Of a stretch of DNA of 64,000 nt, positions 33,959 to 44,270 are shown in pieces. Each line of letters begins with the position of its first letter. Within the stretch, counting starts at the first letter, position 1. Source of the DNA: Calamus simplicifolius (lineage: Eukaryota; Streptophyta; Magnoliopsida; Arecales; Arecaceae); the NCBI GenBank assembly GCA_900491605.1, contig UESW01003831.1, forward strand, positions 2,039,109 through 2,103,108, read 5' to 3'. The notes beneath the pieces are model-generated. The model saw only the letters and a list, made by a program, of their open reading frames with translations. It ran no database searches and was not told the origin of the DNA. The position numbers and the translations under genes are program-made.

Positions 33959-36090
33959 ATTTGAAACCTCTAAGGAAATATATCTAAGATTCTTTCAAAT
34001 CTCAATCTTAAGGAAATCTTATCTAGAACTCATATCAATTTGATCTCTCAAATCCATGATTTTTATCAATTTTTATGATCATTTTCCGGACACATTTCAG
34101 AAATTTCATGTTTTTCTCTGAAATGTCTCGGAGCCGACTCGAGAGTATCGGAGTCGACTCGAGTTTCTGCTGAAACTCTCGAGTCGACCCCTCTCTGGCG
34201 CGAGTCGACTCCATGTCGATCTGTGTCTGTGCCGAGTCGACACGTTTGCGCGAGCCGACTCGAGGTGGTCCCAAATTGATTTTTCTAGGGCAGAGTCGAC
34301 TCGTCGCTCATTCTATTCGACCCCAATCTTAAAATACCTCTCCAACTTCCCCAAACCCTCCAAACTCCAATAACCTCTGATTATCACCTCCAATCATCAA
34401 ATGGCACCAAAACCGAGGATCTAGTGAGTGGCGGGTGGCATCAAGAGAAAGCGCCGTGAAGAACCGGTGAAGCGTCCCGTGCGGAGCCTTCTCCAACGGA
34501 CTCCACCTCATCTGCTTCTACCCCAACTGCTGCTCCTGCTGCCACGTCCTCCCAGGTAGATCGTCTAGCAGTAGGATCATTACCACTGGAAGGAAGGTGG
34601 ATTTTGAATTGTTTGAGAATGAGGGATTCTATTGGGAGACAGTTAATCGAGATGGGTTGAGAAATTTGTCTCTTGGACTGCCCGACTATCCCTGCTTTAG
34701 TTAAAGAATTTTACAAGAATTTGTCTAGAGGAGACCATGGGCTTATTAGCAATGTAGAGGAGTCTGAATTTCATACTCTGATTCTTTCTAGATTATTGAA
34801 TTACCCTTGTCTGGACCTCCACTTTTCCCTGATGACCGCGCCCCAGCTTTATCCAGATTATTGAACAGAAATTGGTTGGATTTGAAGAATTTGCTAATCA
34901 GCTGCCTTTAGATTAAGATTGCTCCACAATATCTGCAGCAGGATTCTATTTCCCTAAAACGGTAGATTTGACTATGTTTCTGAGAGAGATATTTTTGTAA
35001 TGGATGCCATAGTGACTGGGCAAGCCATCAATCTTCCCAGCATGATTCTTGGTACATAGCAGATTGTGGAGGGAAAAGGAAATCCAGTCTGCCTATGGCA
35101 TGTTTTACTAATGATATTTCGAAGCCAAGGGTTGTGATTTCTGATAATGAGCCAAATGAAGAATTTAAGACATACAGATTTTTATAGTTGGCAACAATTC
35201 ATCGGATGGGGTTTGTCAAAAAGAATGGTAAATGGGAAAGGAAAGGAGTACAGAGGATAGAGACAGATACTGAGGCTGCAGGACCCTCTGTTAGACATCC
35301 TTCGCCTGACCTCCGAGCCCCTTGGTTTCTGCCTCTGCTCCAGCCCCTGCTCCAACTTTTGTTCAGACTTCATCTTCTGCTAGTTTTTCAGATCAACAAA
35401 TTATGCAACTTCAAAGCCTTACTTGAAGATCAATCAGATAAGCTTAAAACTGATTTGAGAATAAATTTATGAATTTGAGAGAAGCACTTTATTCTCTTGA
35501 TGATCGTATTCAAAGATTGAGTCCACTCTCAGTTCTTCATCGGCATCCTTAAGTGTGATTAAAGAATATTTTTGAAGAACTTAAGGATATATGCGGAGAT
35601 GGAGAGACATATCCCAATGCAACGCAGAGCTTCAAGACAAAATTAAGAGTGCGTGCACCTTTGTTGATGAAAACTCAAGGACTATGTAAAAATTCAATCT
35701 GAAGGAATGAAAAATATAGTTGATCATCTAACTAGAATTGTAAGAACTCATTTTTGAGTTACTAGAGTTTCAATTCTTGTTTTGTACTGAAGTTTTTTTA
35801 TGCTTTCTTTTGAAATCAATGTACTGAACATTTTGATGTATTAGACTTTTAAATGAAATGAATTCTCTATTTCCTTATTTCAATGAATTTGAATGAATGT
35901 TTATAATTCTCTATCTTTTTGTTGATTACAAAAAAGGGGGAGAATTTTATAGTTTTATGATTGTCTTGATAAAAATTTAATTAATTAAGTTTCATAGGGG
36001 GAGCTACCTCATTGAGGGGGAGCCTTTCCATGAACACAAAATTAATTCACTAATCAATCATGAACATATACTCAATGTTTTTGTCATCAT
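33959..36090 (+). pseudogene. Post-pol region of the SIRE-type element with a decayed plant transposon-domain ORF
   Basis: First 34125-34325 repeats the GAGTCGACTC cluster of the LTRs. From an ATG at about 34401 (MAPKPRI then stop) a broken frame shows VDFELFENEGFYWETV, then DCPTIPALVKEFYKNLSRGD, SNVEESEFHT, and later FYSWQ/IHRMGFVKKNGKWERKG and a helical part (DQSDKLKTDLRINL). This resembles the 'putative plant transposon protein' domain (transposase_32-like) found after pol in some plant retroelements, in the place of the env-like ORF of SIRE elements. The match is from memory and the stretch has many stops. The sequence after about 35750 is non-coding. Confidence 0.55.
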
Positions 36091-36091
36091 C

Positions 36092-36104
36092 AAAAAGGGG
36101 GAGA
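36092..36104 (+). other. polypurine tract of the SIRE-type element
   Basis: AAAAAGGGGGAGA immediately before the 3' LTR start TGTTGAG. A similar AAAAAGGGGGAGA at about 35932-35944 may be the second, internal tract common in SIRE elements. Confidence 0.85.
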
Positions 36105-36105
36105 T

Positions 36106-37785
36106 TGTTGAGAAATTATTGAAACATAATTGCCCCAACTTTATTGATTTTGATGATTTCCAAAAGCCATGAGTTTATTAAAGGATGTAATGAGTTTATG
36201 AAAATGAGCAACAAATTTATTTTGAACAATCAATGGAATGGAATGCTCAAGTTTAACTTTAATCAATTTTGAAAGTGACTTTAAACTCAATATTCAAACT
36301 TTCAAAAAGAAATTTATAATTCATTTTTATTCAAAAATGGATTATTCTTGAATCATTCTAAATGTTAATTTATTGATTTCAAGTCAAAACAATGAATTAA
36401 AATGAATTGGGACGATTTTAAAGTCAATCAGAAAATTTTTCTGATTTTTGATACGTTCCGAGCCGACTCCTGAGTTTCGAGTCGACTCCCTCAGTGTACA
36501 GAAATGTGCATCTGTGTCGAGTCGACCCTTGAAATTTCAAGAGTCGACCCCTGATTCTGTCGAGCCGACTCCTGGACTGTGCGAGTCGACTCCGCTCAGA
36601 CACCAGAAGATGTTTTTTGAGCACTCTCGAGTCGACCCCATTTTCTCGAGTCGACTCCCGACTTTCAGGAGTCGACACTTTTTTCGCGAGTCGACCCCTA
36701 AAATTTCTATTTTTGGTAATCGAGCTCGAGCCGACTCGGGAAAAGCTGAGTCGACTCCGCAAATCTGGGCGCGATTTTTAACGATGACACATCAGCCCCA
36801 ACGGTAAGATTTTTGAATAACGGCTATTTTTCCTTGTCTCTAACGGATATATTTTTGCAGATTCTATAAATAGAGGAGCTCTTTTCAAATCAAAACAACC
36901 AGAGAAAATCAAAAAGAGAGAAAAGAATATCATTTGAAAAGAGGGAAAAACAGAGCATATTGAAAAATCTTTTAGCTCAAAGAAGAGTGATTCAAAAGGA
37001 GTGAAATCCAAGTGAAAGTTTCGTCTGCTCCTTCTCATCAATCCACAAAAGTCAAAAGAAAATCCAAGCATTTCAAAGGTCAAATCGGAGGATTTTCAAA
37101 AGAGGAAAAAGCTTCATCTCAACTCCAAAGTCTTCAACGGTCAAGAATCTGCTGAGGCGTGATTCAACACTTCAAGAGGAGTTGAAGAGAAGAAGGAAGA
37201 AAGCCCAAGCATCTACCATCTGCAATACAATCAGGCTTTTCTAACCTTTTATTTTGTACTTCATTTGTATATTTGCTCAAGGGGAGCACATTATTGTTCA
37301 AACACTTCATTATTATTTGTTTGCTGATTCAATCAGTGGATTGAATCAGTGGAGGTTGGTATACCTCGTTGCAAGCCGGAGTGCTTGTGTTGGGTTAGTT
37401 GTGAGCCCGTGAAAAACAACGTGTAGGGTTTTGTGCTGGTAAGCCGAGTTAAAACCAGCTGGGTTCGTTGTGCACCCGGTAAAACAACAAGTTTGAGTTG
37501 TGAGCTTGGAAAACAACTCGGCTGTAATCTAGAGAGATTATAGTGTGGACCCAAGTGAATCTTGGGAGTGGACGTAGGTGCTGGTTGCACCGAACCACTA
37601 TAAAATTATCTTGTGTTTGCCGTGCCTATTTTCTCTATCTCTATCTCTCTTTATTTGCTTGTGTATTGCTTTTAGTTAGCCTCTCACTTGCACATCTTGC
37701 TAACTAATCAATTAAAGTTAAAAAGTCTTAATTTTTAAGAACCCAATTCACCCCCCCCCCTCTTGGGTTGCCATCTGGGCCAACA
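36106..37785 (+). mobile_element. 3' LTR of the SIRE-type element
   Basis: 1680 bp, the same layout as the 5' LTR. Differences outside the first 50 bp are mostly short insertions or deletions. It ends GGGCCAACA, followed by the target duplicate TTATT. Confidence 0.92.
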
Positions 37786-39214
37786 TTATTTGAGTATGGT
37801 GTAGTCACAAGCCTCTCCCTTGGCCCACTCAGTGTTAGTTACATTCCCCGAGGGGAGAACACTAGAGCTGATGCTTTGTCTCGGCAAGCCACCTCGGCTA
37901 ACGGGACCTTGGGAAGAACCTACGTTGAGCATCTGGAAGCCCCAAGCATTGATGTGGTAGAGGAAGCCATGTCCGTCCATCAAGATCCTTACTGAATGGA
38001 TGCTTATATCTGATACTTCACCACTGGCACCCTCCCAGTCGACCCCGCTGAAGCCAAGATATTCAAGTGCTGAGTACCCAAGTTCTTGATGCTCGACGGA
38101 CAACTGTACCGAAGATCCTTCTCTCACCCTCTCCTCAAATGCGTCAGTCCTACAGACGCTGACTAATCCTTCGTGAGATCCACGAGGGTATTTGCGAAAA
38201 CCACTTGGGGGGCAAAGCATTATCGCATAAGGCCCTACGCTAAGGCTACTACTAGCCCACCATGCGGAAATACGCAGCCGATCCGAAAGTGCGATAGTTG
38301 CCAGTGGCACGCTAACATTCAACGGCTGCCAACCTCTCAGCTGAGCCCCTGTCGGCTCCATAGCCCTTCGTCCAGTGGGGGATGGATATTTTGGGACCGT
38401 TTTCTCCGGCCTCCGGTCAGCGAAAGTTTCTGCTCATTGCCATCGAACATTTCACTAAGTGGGTAGAGGCCGAAGCACTTGGCAAAATCACCAAAGCCAA
38501 GGTGAGGAACTTCTTCTGGAAGTCCGTTATTTGTCGGTTTGGGCTACCCCATACACTTGTTACCGATAATGGTCGCCAGTTCGACAATGCTCCTTTCAGA
38601 GAGTTTTATGCCGAACTGGGCATATGTCAGAGGTTCACTTCTGTCGGTTATCCGCAAACAAACGGAGTGGCAGAAGTGACAAATCGGACCATCCTTCAAG
38701 GGCTTAGGACACGTCTAGATGATTTTAAAGGAAGATGGGTGGAGGAGTTCCTGAACGTGTTGTGGGCGTATCACACGACGCCCTGAACCCCCACGGAAGA
38801 AACTCCTTTCAGCCTTATGTTCGGATCGAAGTCATTCCGATGGAGATTGGCATTCCTAGTCCTCGGATACAATCATATGATGAGGGGGATAATTCCAGCC
38901 AGTTGAGAGCTAGCCTTGACCTCGTTGAGGAACTTCATGATCGAGCATGACTCAAAATGGCTTCCTACTGACAAAGGATTACAAAGTACTACAATGCCCG
39001 AGTTTGTCCCAGAACATTAGTTCCTGGAGACTTGGTCCTCAGGCGAGCCGAAGTCTCCAAACCTACGGAGGGGGAAAAGCTGTCGCCCAATTGGGAAGGA
39101 CCTTATCGAGTCACCGATGCGCTTCATCGCGGAGCATATCGGATCGAAGGGCTGGATGGAAAGCCTCTCCCTCGTACCTGGAACGCGAACAACCTCTGTT
39201 GGTATTATCAGTAA
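37786..39214 (+). pseudogene. pol: pol of element B, part 2: end of RNase H and integrase
   Basis: Resumes after the copia insertion with SVSYIPRGENTRADALSRQA, the RNase H end. The zinc-binding region of integrase is IHEGICENHLGGKA (about 38180). The core has WGMDILGPFSPASGQ, FGLPHTLVTDNGRQFDNAPF (about 38545-38600) and YPQTNGVAEVTNRT, so the D...D...E residues are kept. A stop follows WAYHTTP at 38784. The C-terminal module is LSPNWEGPYRVTD and the end RTWNANNLCWYYQ with a stop at 39212-39214. Frame breaks near 38050-38380 and 38790-39030. Confidence 0.87.
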
Positions 39215-39304
39215 AGTGTATTGATATCCTAAGCTTGGGCATATTTACTAAAATAATATTCATTTTCTCACTAGCAAAAGTGTCTTCAAGCGATCTTGCT
39301 TCTT

Positions 39305-39430
39305 TAGCGCAAGCCCGACTCCGCGTCGGCACTCAAGCCCGACTCCACATCGGTACTCAAGCCCGACTCTGCGTCGGCACTCAAGTCCAACTCAGCGTCG
39401 GCACTCCAGCTCGGCTTCACATCGGTATCA
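39305..39430. repeat. 24-bp minisatellite in element B after pol
   Basis: Five to six copies of a unit such as CAAGCCCGACTCCGCGTCGG plus CACT. The core CCGAC...GTCGG can pair. Its position right after pol matches that of the arrays in element A. The sequence on to 39803 is CTCGGCCTC-rich and non-coding. Confidence 0.85.
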
Positions 39431-39803
39431 TCCAAGCATGAGGTGGGACCAGCGCTTGCTCATGCAATTTTGCCTCGGTCTCAACTTCAGCCTTAAGGCT
39501 CCAGTTTTGACTTCTTCCGCATCTTGACTTCGGCCTCGACACTGATGTCAAGTATCGACTCTCAACTACGGCCATGTCCTAGCTACAGCCCGAGTTTCTA
39601 TCTTGGCTTCTGCCTCACCTAACAGTAGCTACGACTTCGGTTCCTAAATGGGATCGACGATCTCGGCCCTAGCCCCGATTCTAGAATGAGCAAATTACCA
39701 ACAGCAAATTTCGAAGATTTCCAAAGTTGTTTTCATTAATTGTAAAGGTCTTACAAAATTGCCGACTCTTGTCGGGCCTCATTATAAGGAAAAATAAAAG
39801 TGC

Positions 39804-42081
39804 TCAAGGCTCGGTCGGCGCTGGATCACTGTTGAGGGAAGGTTCCTCTTCATCTGGTTCCAGATCGCCGATTCCCTCGAGACCGTAGAATCTTCTCACT
39901 TTGGCCTTGTAGTCCTGGAAGCCCCCATTGTATGCGAAGGCAGTGGCCTAGGCCAACTCCTCTTCGTAAATATCGGACTTCCTGAAGTTCTCTATGGCCT
40001 TAGCGGCCTTCTTCTCGGCCGCAGCAACTTTTTCTTCGGTAGCTATCACCGCCACCTTCAAGTCGGCTATTTTGGCGTCAGATTGGCGAGCGATCTCTTC
40101 AGCGTTTTCTGCCCATCCTCGACCACTTTTATTTCAATGATGGTGGAGTGTAGTCAATTCTTCAACACGAACACCTCCGACTACGCCACCTTTTGCTTCT
40201 CCTCCACCACCCGAGCATTATCGAGCTCGTGGGCTGCTTGGCGTTGAGCTTCCTCAAGCGCCCCTTCTGCCCTTTCTGCCCGGGCTAAACCCTCGGATTG
40301 GGTGGCCTCGGCCCTTTGTGCCTGGGCCAATTCAGCTTGGGCTACCTCTAGAGCTCTCTCAGCCTTTTCTGCTCTAGCCTGGGCTTGGCTGGCCTCTTCA
40401 TGCGAATGGTTGAGGGTGGCCTCGGCCTGGGATAGGATGCCTCTGACGGAAACCATGGAGTTCATCACCTACACAAGCAAATTACTCGGGTTAAGTGAAG
40501 GAAAATTCTTAATGAAGACTATTGATAGAGGGGAGGAACACTGACCTAGAGGTGAGCCACAGAAGCTTCACGGAAGAAGACAGAGGTCCCTTGGTTCTGG
40601 AGGACCCTCTGAAGCTCAGGTACACAGACCTGAGCCATCGTCTGCTCGACCCAATGGCCATGGTGCTTGAGGATTAATCGGAAGGAAGGCGTGTCGGCTT
40701 TGTCTTCCTCTGCGGCACTGGCGGGTGCTGGAGCTACTAGCGCCGGGTCAGAGGATGGCGGTGCCTCTTCCATTGGTGCTACCACCTGTGGAGGCTCTTC
40801 GGCTGCTGCCCCTTCGGCTGGTGGAGCGGCCTCTGAAGTCGGCCCTGCCGCCGGTGCTATTGGATCCACCTCGGGAGCGGCAGGTGGTGATGGCGGAAGC
40901 CCAGCCCTTGGTTCTTCCAGGGGCGTGTTAGTGAGATCGATGGACAATCGGGACGGCGCAGGTGAAGGTGATTGAGGCCGTCTCCTTTCTTCGGCCTCTT
41001 CATTTCTTTCCGAGGCCCCTTCGGCCTCGGCTCTCTTGTTAACCTTAATTTTGGCCCTCTTCTCGGCGGGGGCTCCATCCGCCTGGGCTCTTCTTTCCTT
41101 GGCAGTGGCCTTCCTCACTGCTTGGATTGATGGCGTCATATTTGTATAAGTCAAAGGACTTGGTTAAAAAAAAAGAGGAAAAGGAAGAGAGCAAATGGTG
41201 AAGGAAAAGTCATGGCTGCTCACCGTCACTCGGAATAAGGCCTGCCAGCCGAAGGTTCTCCTCGGCCAGTAGGAGACTGCATCGGGGGACGTTGGCAGTT
41301 ATCAGCTGCTCGAACGCCACTTGGTCTTTTGGAAGTATAGTCGGATCCTTGTTCGGCTCGATGTTTGGAGTCCCCCACACTGTTCTCACCCCCTCAACTT
41401 GAGCAAAGAAAAACCTATCTTTCCACCCCTTAATGGATGTAGGAAGATATAGCTTGAGGGTTCTGGTTGGTCTAGAGGCAAAGGACCACCACCCCGATTG
41501 TTTCCTAAGGGTATAAAAGCATTGGAAAAGAGAGATCCTAGTTTCTATCCCATGGATATAAAAGGGCATAGCATCAAGAAACCAATGATGGTCCGAATGG
41601 AATTGGGAACCAACTGTGCCAGAGCTAAGGAATATCTATTTAAGAGGTTAAGTATGAAAGGATGAATGAGAAGACGAAGGCCGGCTTTGAAATAAGTTTC
41701 ATACAAAGCCACCCTACCGAGATAAGATGAAGTTACCCTATCTTCGGGAAGAGGTCGATATAGGCGAAGATTGGTGGAGAGACTGTACTTAGCCCTAAGG
41801 TTTATAATTTTTTGGGCGGTCATGCTCGAGGCAGTCCCCTCGGGGGACTGCCCCATAGTGGATGATGAGCTGGCGATGACCGGATAGTGCCGGATGGGGG
41901 CCCGTCCGGCAGCTGGGCGACTCCCAGTGGGAGACCACCCAGCGGCTCACCACTGCTCTAGTGGAACCCTATCGATGGAGGAGGAGGACCAGCTCGGTGC
42001 TGGAGAAGAAGAAGGCTGTGAAGGATTGGGGGAATAACCCTCGGAAACGAAGATTGAACAGGAAAGGGATGAAGAAACCAT
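39804..42081 (-). pseudogene. Antisense ORF of element B: transposase_28-like domain plus coiled coil, spliced
   Basis: ATG at 42081-42079 starts MVSSSLSCSIFVSEGYSPNP; one stop (TGA) occurs near residue 44. The transposase_28-like part follows (TAQKIINLRAKYSL, FKAGLRLLIHPFILNLLNRY, LVPNSIRTIIGFLMLC; then FFFAQVEGVRTVWG) with a frame break near 41555. A likely intron starts at 41223 (GTGAGCAG) right after LAGLIPSD, the same place as in element A. A low-complexity Pro/Ala/Glu part (41140-40670) ends with VFFREASVAHL. A second intron at 40545-40469 (GTCAGTG to GTGTAG) leads into a long coiled coil rich in AQARAEKAERALE repeats. After small lesions it ends FAYNGGFQDYKAKV...LNSDPAPTEP, stop at 39806-39804. 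It is better preserved than its relative in element A. Confidence 0.78.
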
Positions 42082-42246
42082 GGGAGCTAAAATGGACTAA
42101 CCTGAAGGATCTGGGAACCTGGGATTGAAGACGAAGAGCTCAGGAAGATGGAACAGTGGTGGAAGATGAACATGCACTCAAGCAGGATCAAGAGGAGGAA
42201 GAAGGGAGCAAAGGCAATGGAAGCGGCTCAAGTTAGGGACGACCCC

Positions 42247-42253
42247 TTTTATA
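42247..42253 (-). promoter_or_regulatory. TATA box of the antisense gene of element B
   Basis: On the minus strand GAGGCTATAAAAGGGGTC lies about 165 bp before the ATG at 42081. This supports an independent promoter for the antisense gene. No other gene is seen from here to the LTR at 42625. Confidence 0.6.
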
Positions 42254-42606
42254 GCCTCGTTTCAAATCATCATGCCTGTTTCCAATTTGGCCACATGCCC
42301 GCTCACCACTGGGAATCATTTCGGTAACCGCCTGATGCGCAGAATGCGAGGGGCACCACCAATGATGGGACAGCGGTGACTCACCATAATGATGGTGCTC
42401 GCCTTTTCGCAGTTCCATACCTGAGGAGAATCCTAGTTGATCTCAACGGCTAGAACGGACGAGGCGGTGGCATTGCAGCACCCGATGCCTCATCAAAGAA
42501 GCATGGCCCTTGGAGACACGTGTCCTTTTCATAGCCGCTGGCGCACGAGGATCAGCCACCATGTGATATAACGCCCCTTTCGCTGGTGATTGTACACCCA
42601 CCCATC

Positions 42607-42622
42607 TCAAGGGCGAGGGAAA
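42607..42622 (+). other. polypurine tract of element B
   Basis: CAAGGGCGAGGGAAA directly before the 3' LTR start CTGATGTGG; purine-rich and in the right place. Confidence 0.5.
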
Positions 42623-42624
42623 TC

Positions 42625-43438
42625 TGATGTGGCTGATTACGCCCCTAGACGGTGGGGTAACAGTCTGCATAGTTCTTGGAGCCAAGTAATAATTTGGCAG
42701 CCAGTCCCGGCCTCGGCCTCGGACTTCACCTCGGCTTCGGCCTTGGACCTCGCCTCGGCCTTGGTCGTGGACTTCGTTTCAGCTTCAACATTGGCCTCGA
42801 GTCTCGCCTCGGCCTCGGCCTCGAGCCCCACCTCGGCCTTGGCATGTCTTCAGCCTCGGCCTTGGCCTCGAGTCTAGTTTCAACCTCGGCCTCAAGCCTC
42901 ACCTCGGCCTCGGCACGTCTTCGGCCTTGGCCTCGAGTTTTGCTTTACATACTCTCGGCCCATAGTTTCGGTCGTAGAACCAATTTTGAATATTGTGCCC
43001 AGTGATTTAAAACGCCTAAGACTGCCACGTAGCCCACCAACCCGCTTTTTGCCAAGATCACGGGCGGTTACCGATATACTAGGTAGTTGCCGATATTTAC
43101 GGCGCGCGTTTAGCGGCTATGCGCCCACCTACCATTTACGAGCCGATCTTGACGGAAGACGTGATCCGACGGTTATCCACGAAGGGTAAGAGGGACCTTC
43201 AAATAGGTATATAAAAACCCTGACTCATTAAGAGGGGGAGGACTTAACTTCTACTATCTCTTTTTGACTGTTGTTCTCCAAACCGCTAACTTAAGCGTGG
43301 GAGGGTTTCCGTCGGAACGATCAGTCCGAGACTTTTATTGCAGATTTTCGGCTATAGGAGATGGTCTTATCATCCTTCTGAAGACCCTCAAAGCCCCTTT
43401 CTCGCTCGATGCTCTCCGAAAGTGATTTGGCAGCAACA
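42625..43438 (+). mobile_element. 3' LTR of element B
   Basis: 814 bp. It matches the 5' LTR except for a longer CCTCGGCCT-type repeat tract (42705-42955) that accounts for most of the 75-bp length difference. TATA box TATATAAA at 43208-43215 in a better form than the 5' copy. It ends GGCAGCAACA. Confidence 0.87.
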
Positions 43439-44089
43439 GTCATCAATAAGATAGGGTGGAGGATTAGGGTGCAGGTAAGTGATGCTTATTGAGGGAGACT
43501 ATGAAAGAGTGAAGCAAGGCAGCAGAGTAGGGTAGCAAGTGGTCGAGCAGTTCAAGATATAATGGATGAAGAAGAGATGATATGGTCTAGCAGGATAGGG
43601 CAACGAATGGGTGGCTGAGCAACATAGGATATTGTGAATTAGTAGGGCAACGAATGGCCAATCAGATATGGTGGTTAAGTGGCATAGGATGATGGGGCAG
43701 AGGGGTAAGGGGGGGGGGGGTTCAATTAGGGTTTTAGAGGAAGAAGGATTGAGATGTGGCGGATCGGGATAGTAGATGGCTGGTCGAATATGGTGCTGCA
43801 GCTAGGGTTTCAAATGGTCAAATAGCATGGGGGCAACGATGATCAACTAACGACCGAATATTATGGTCGTGGAGCAGCGCTCAGCAATAAAAGGAAAAGA
43901 GAGGTTTGCAGGCAGTCGGAATTAGTAATTAGATTTTGTTAGGTTAGCGATAGGAAGAGAGGTTTTGTTAGGTTAACACAAAAATTCATTAAATCTTGTT
44001 AACAGACCGATGGGGCTAACAAGTTATAAACCCTTTGATTTCAACTATCTAACTCGACTCGATCTAATTTCCATTACAAATTAGCTTTA
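43439..44089. other. Likely 5' untranslated part of the MULE, no gene seen
   Basis: Contains a G10-11 run near 43707, loose repeats of GGGCAACGAATGG and GCATAGGAT words, and on the minus strand AAACCCTAATTG, a word common in plant leaders. No ORF of note. Confidence 0.4.
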
Positions 44090-44270
44090 GTTCGCATGAG
44101 CTTAGCTTTCTGCCATTGTAAGATGGCAAGTCAGTGGACTTCTTGTAATGTCACCAATCCTTAATAATAGGAACCAAAGTAAAATAAAAAAAAATAAAAA
44201 TATATTAAAAAATTTTGTTCCCACAAGGACTAAAGTCAAACAACCATAGGGTTAAAATATACTTTGGCCT
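44090..44270 (-). repeat. right terminal inverted repeat of the MULE
   Basis: The reverse complement reads from TTTAGTCCTTGTGG through TTTGGTTCC, GACTTGCCATC and GGCAGAAA to AAGCTCATG, matching 15125-15260 in order and spacing. Confidence 0.5.

Larger units (their letters stand above)
27322..37785 (+). mobile_element. SIRE-type Ty1/copia retrotransposon, near full length, TSD TTATT
   Basis: LTRs of 1694 bp (27322-29015) and 1680 bp (36106-37785) start TGTTGA and end GGGCCAACA. TTATT stands on both sides (27317-27321 and 37786-37790). Inside are a PBS for initiator tRNA-Met, gag with two zinc knuckles, protease, integrase, RT and RNase H in copia order, an extra ORF region after pol, and a polypurine tract. 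Apart from their first 50 bp the LTRs look nearly identical, differing mainly by 1-3-base indels, which suggests a young insertion. The coding region nonetheless has several single-base frameshifts. Confidence 0.93.
21014..43438 (+). mobile_element. Tat-lineage Ty3/gypsy retrotransposon B with nested copia insertions
   Basis: LTRs at 21014-21752 and 42625-43438 start TGATGTGGCTGAT and end GGCAGCAA(T/C)A. Inside lie PBS, gag, protease, RT, RNase H, integrase, a short minisatellite, an antisense spliced gene and a polypurine tract. Without the copia solo LTR and full copia element, the body is about 10.4 kb. The 5-bp flanks differ (ACTTC and GTCAT), so no target duplication is visible. Protease DSGSS and RT YVDD are intact but stops and frameshifts break the polyprotein. 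Confidence 0.88.
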
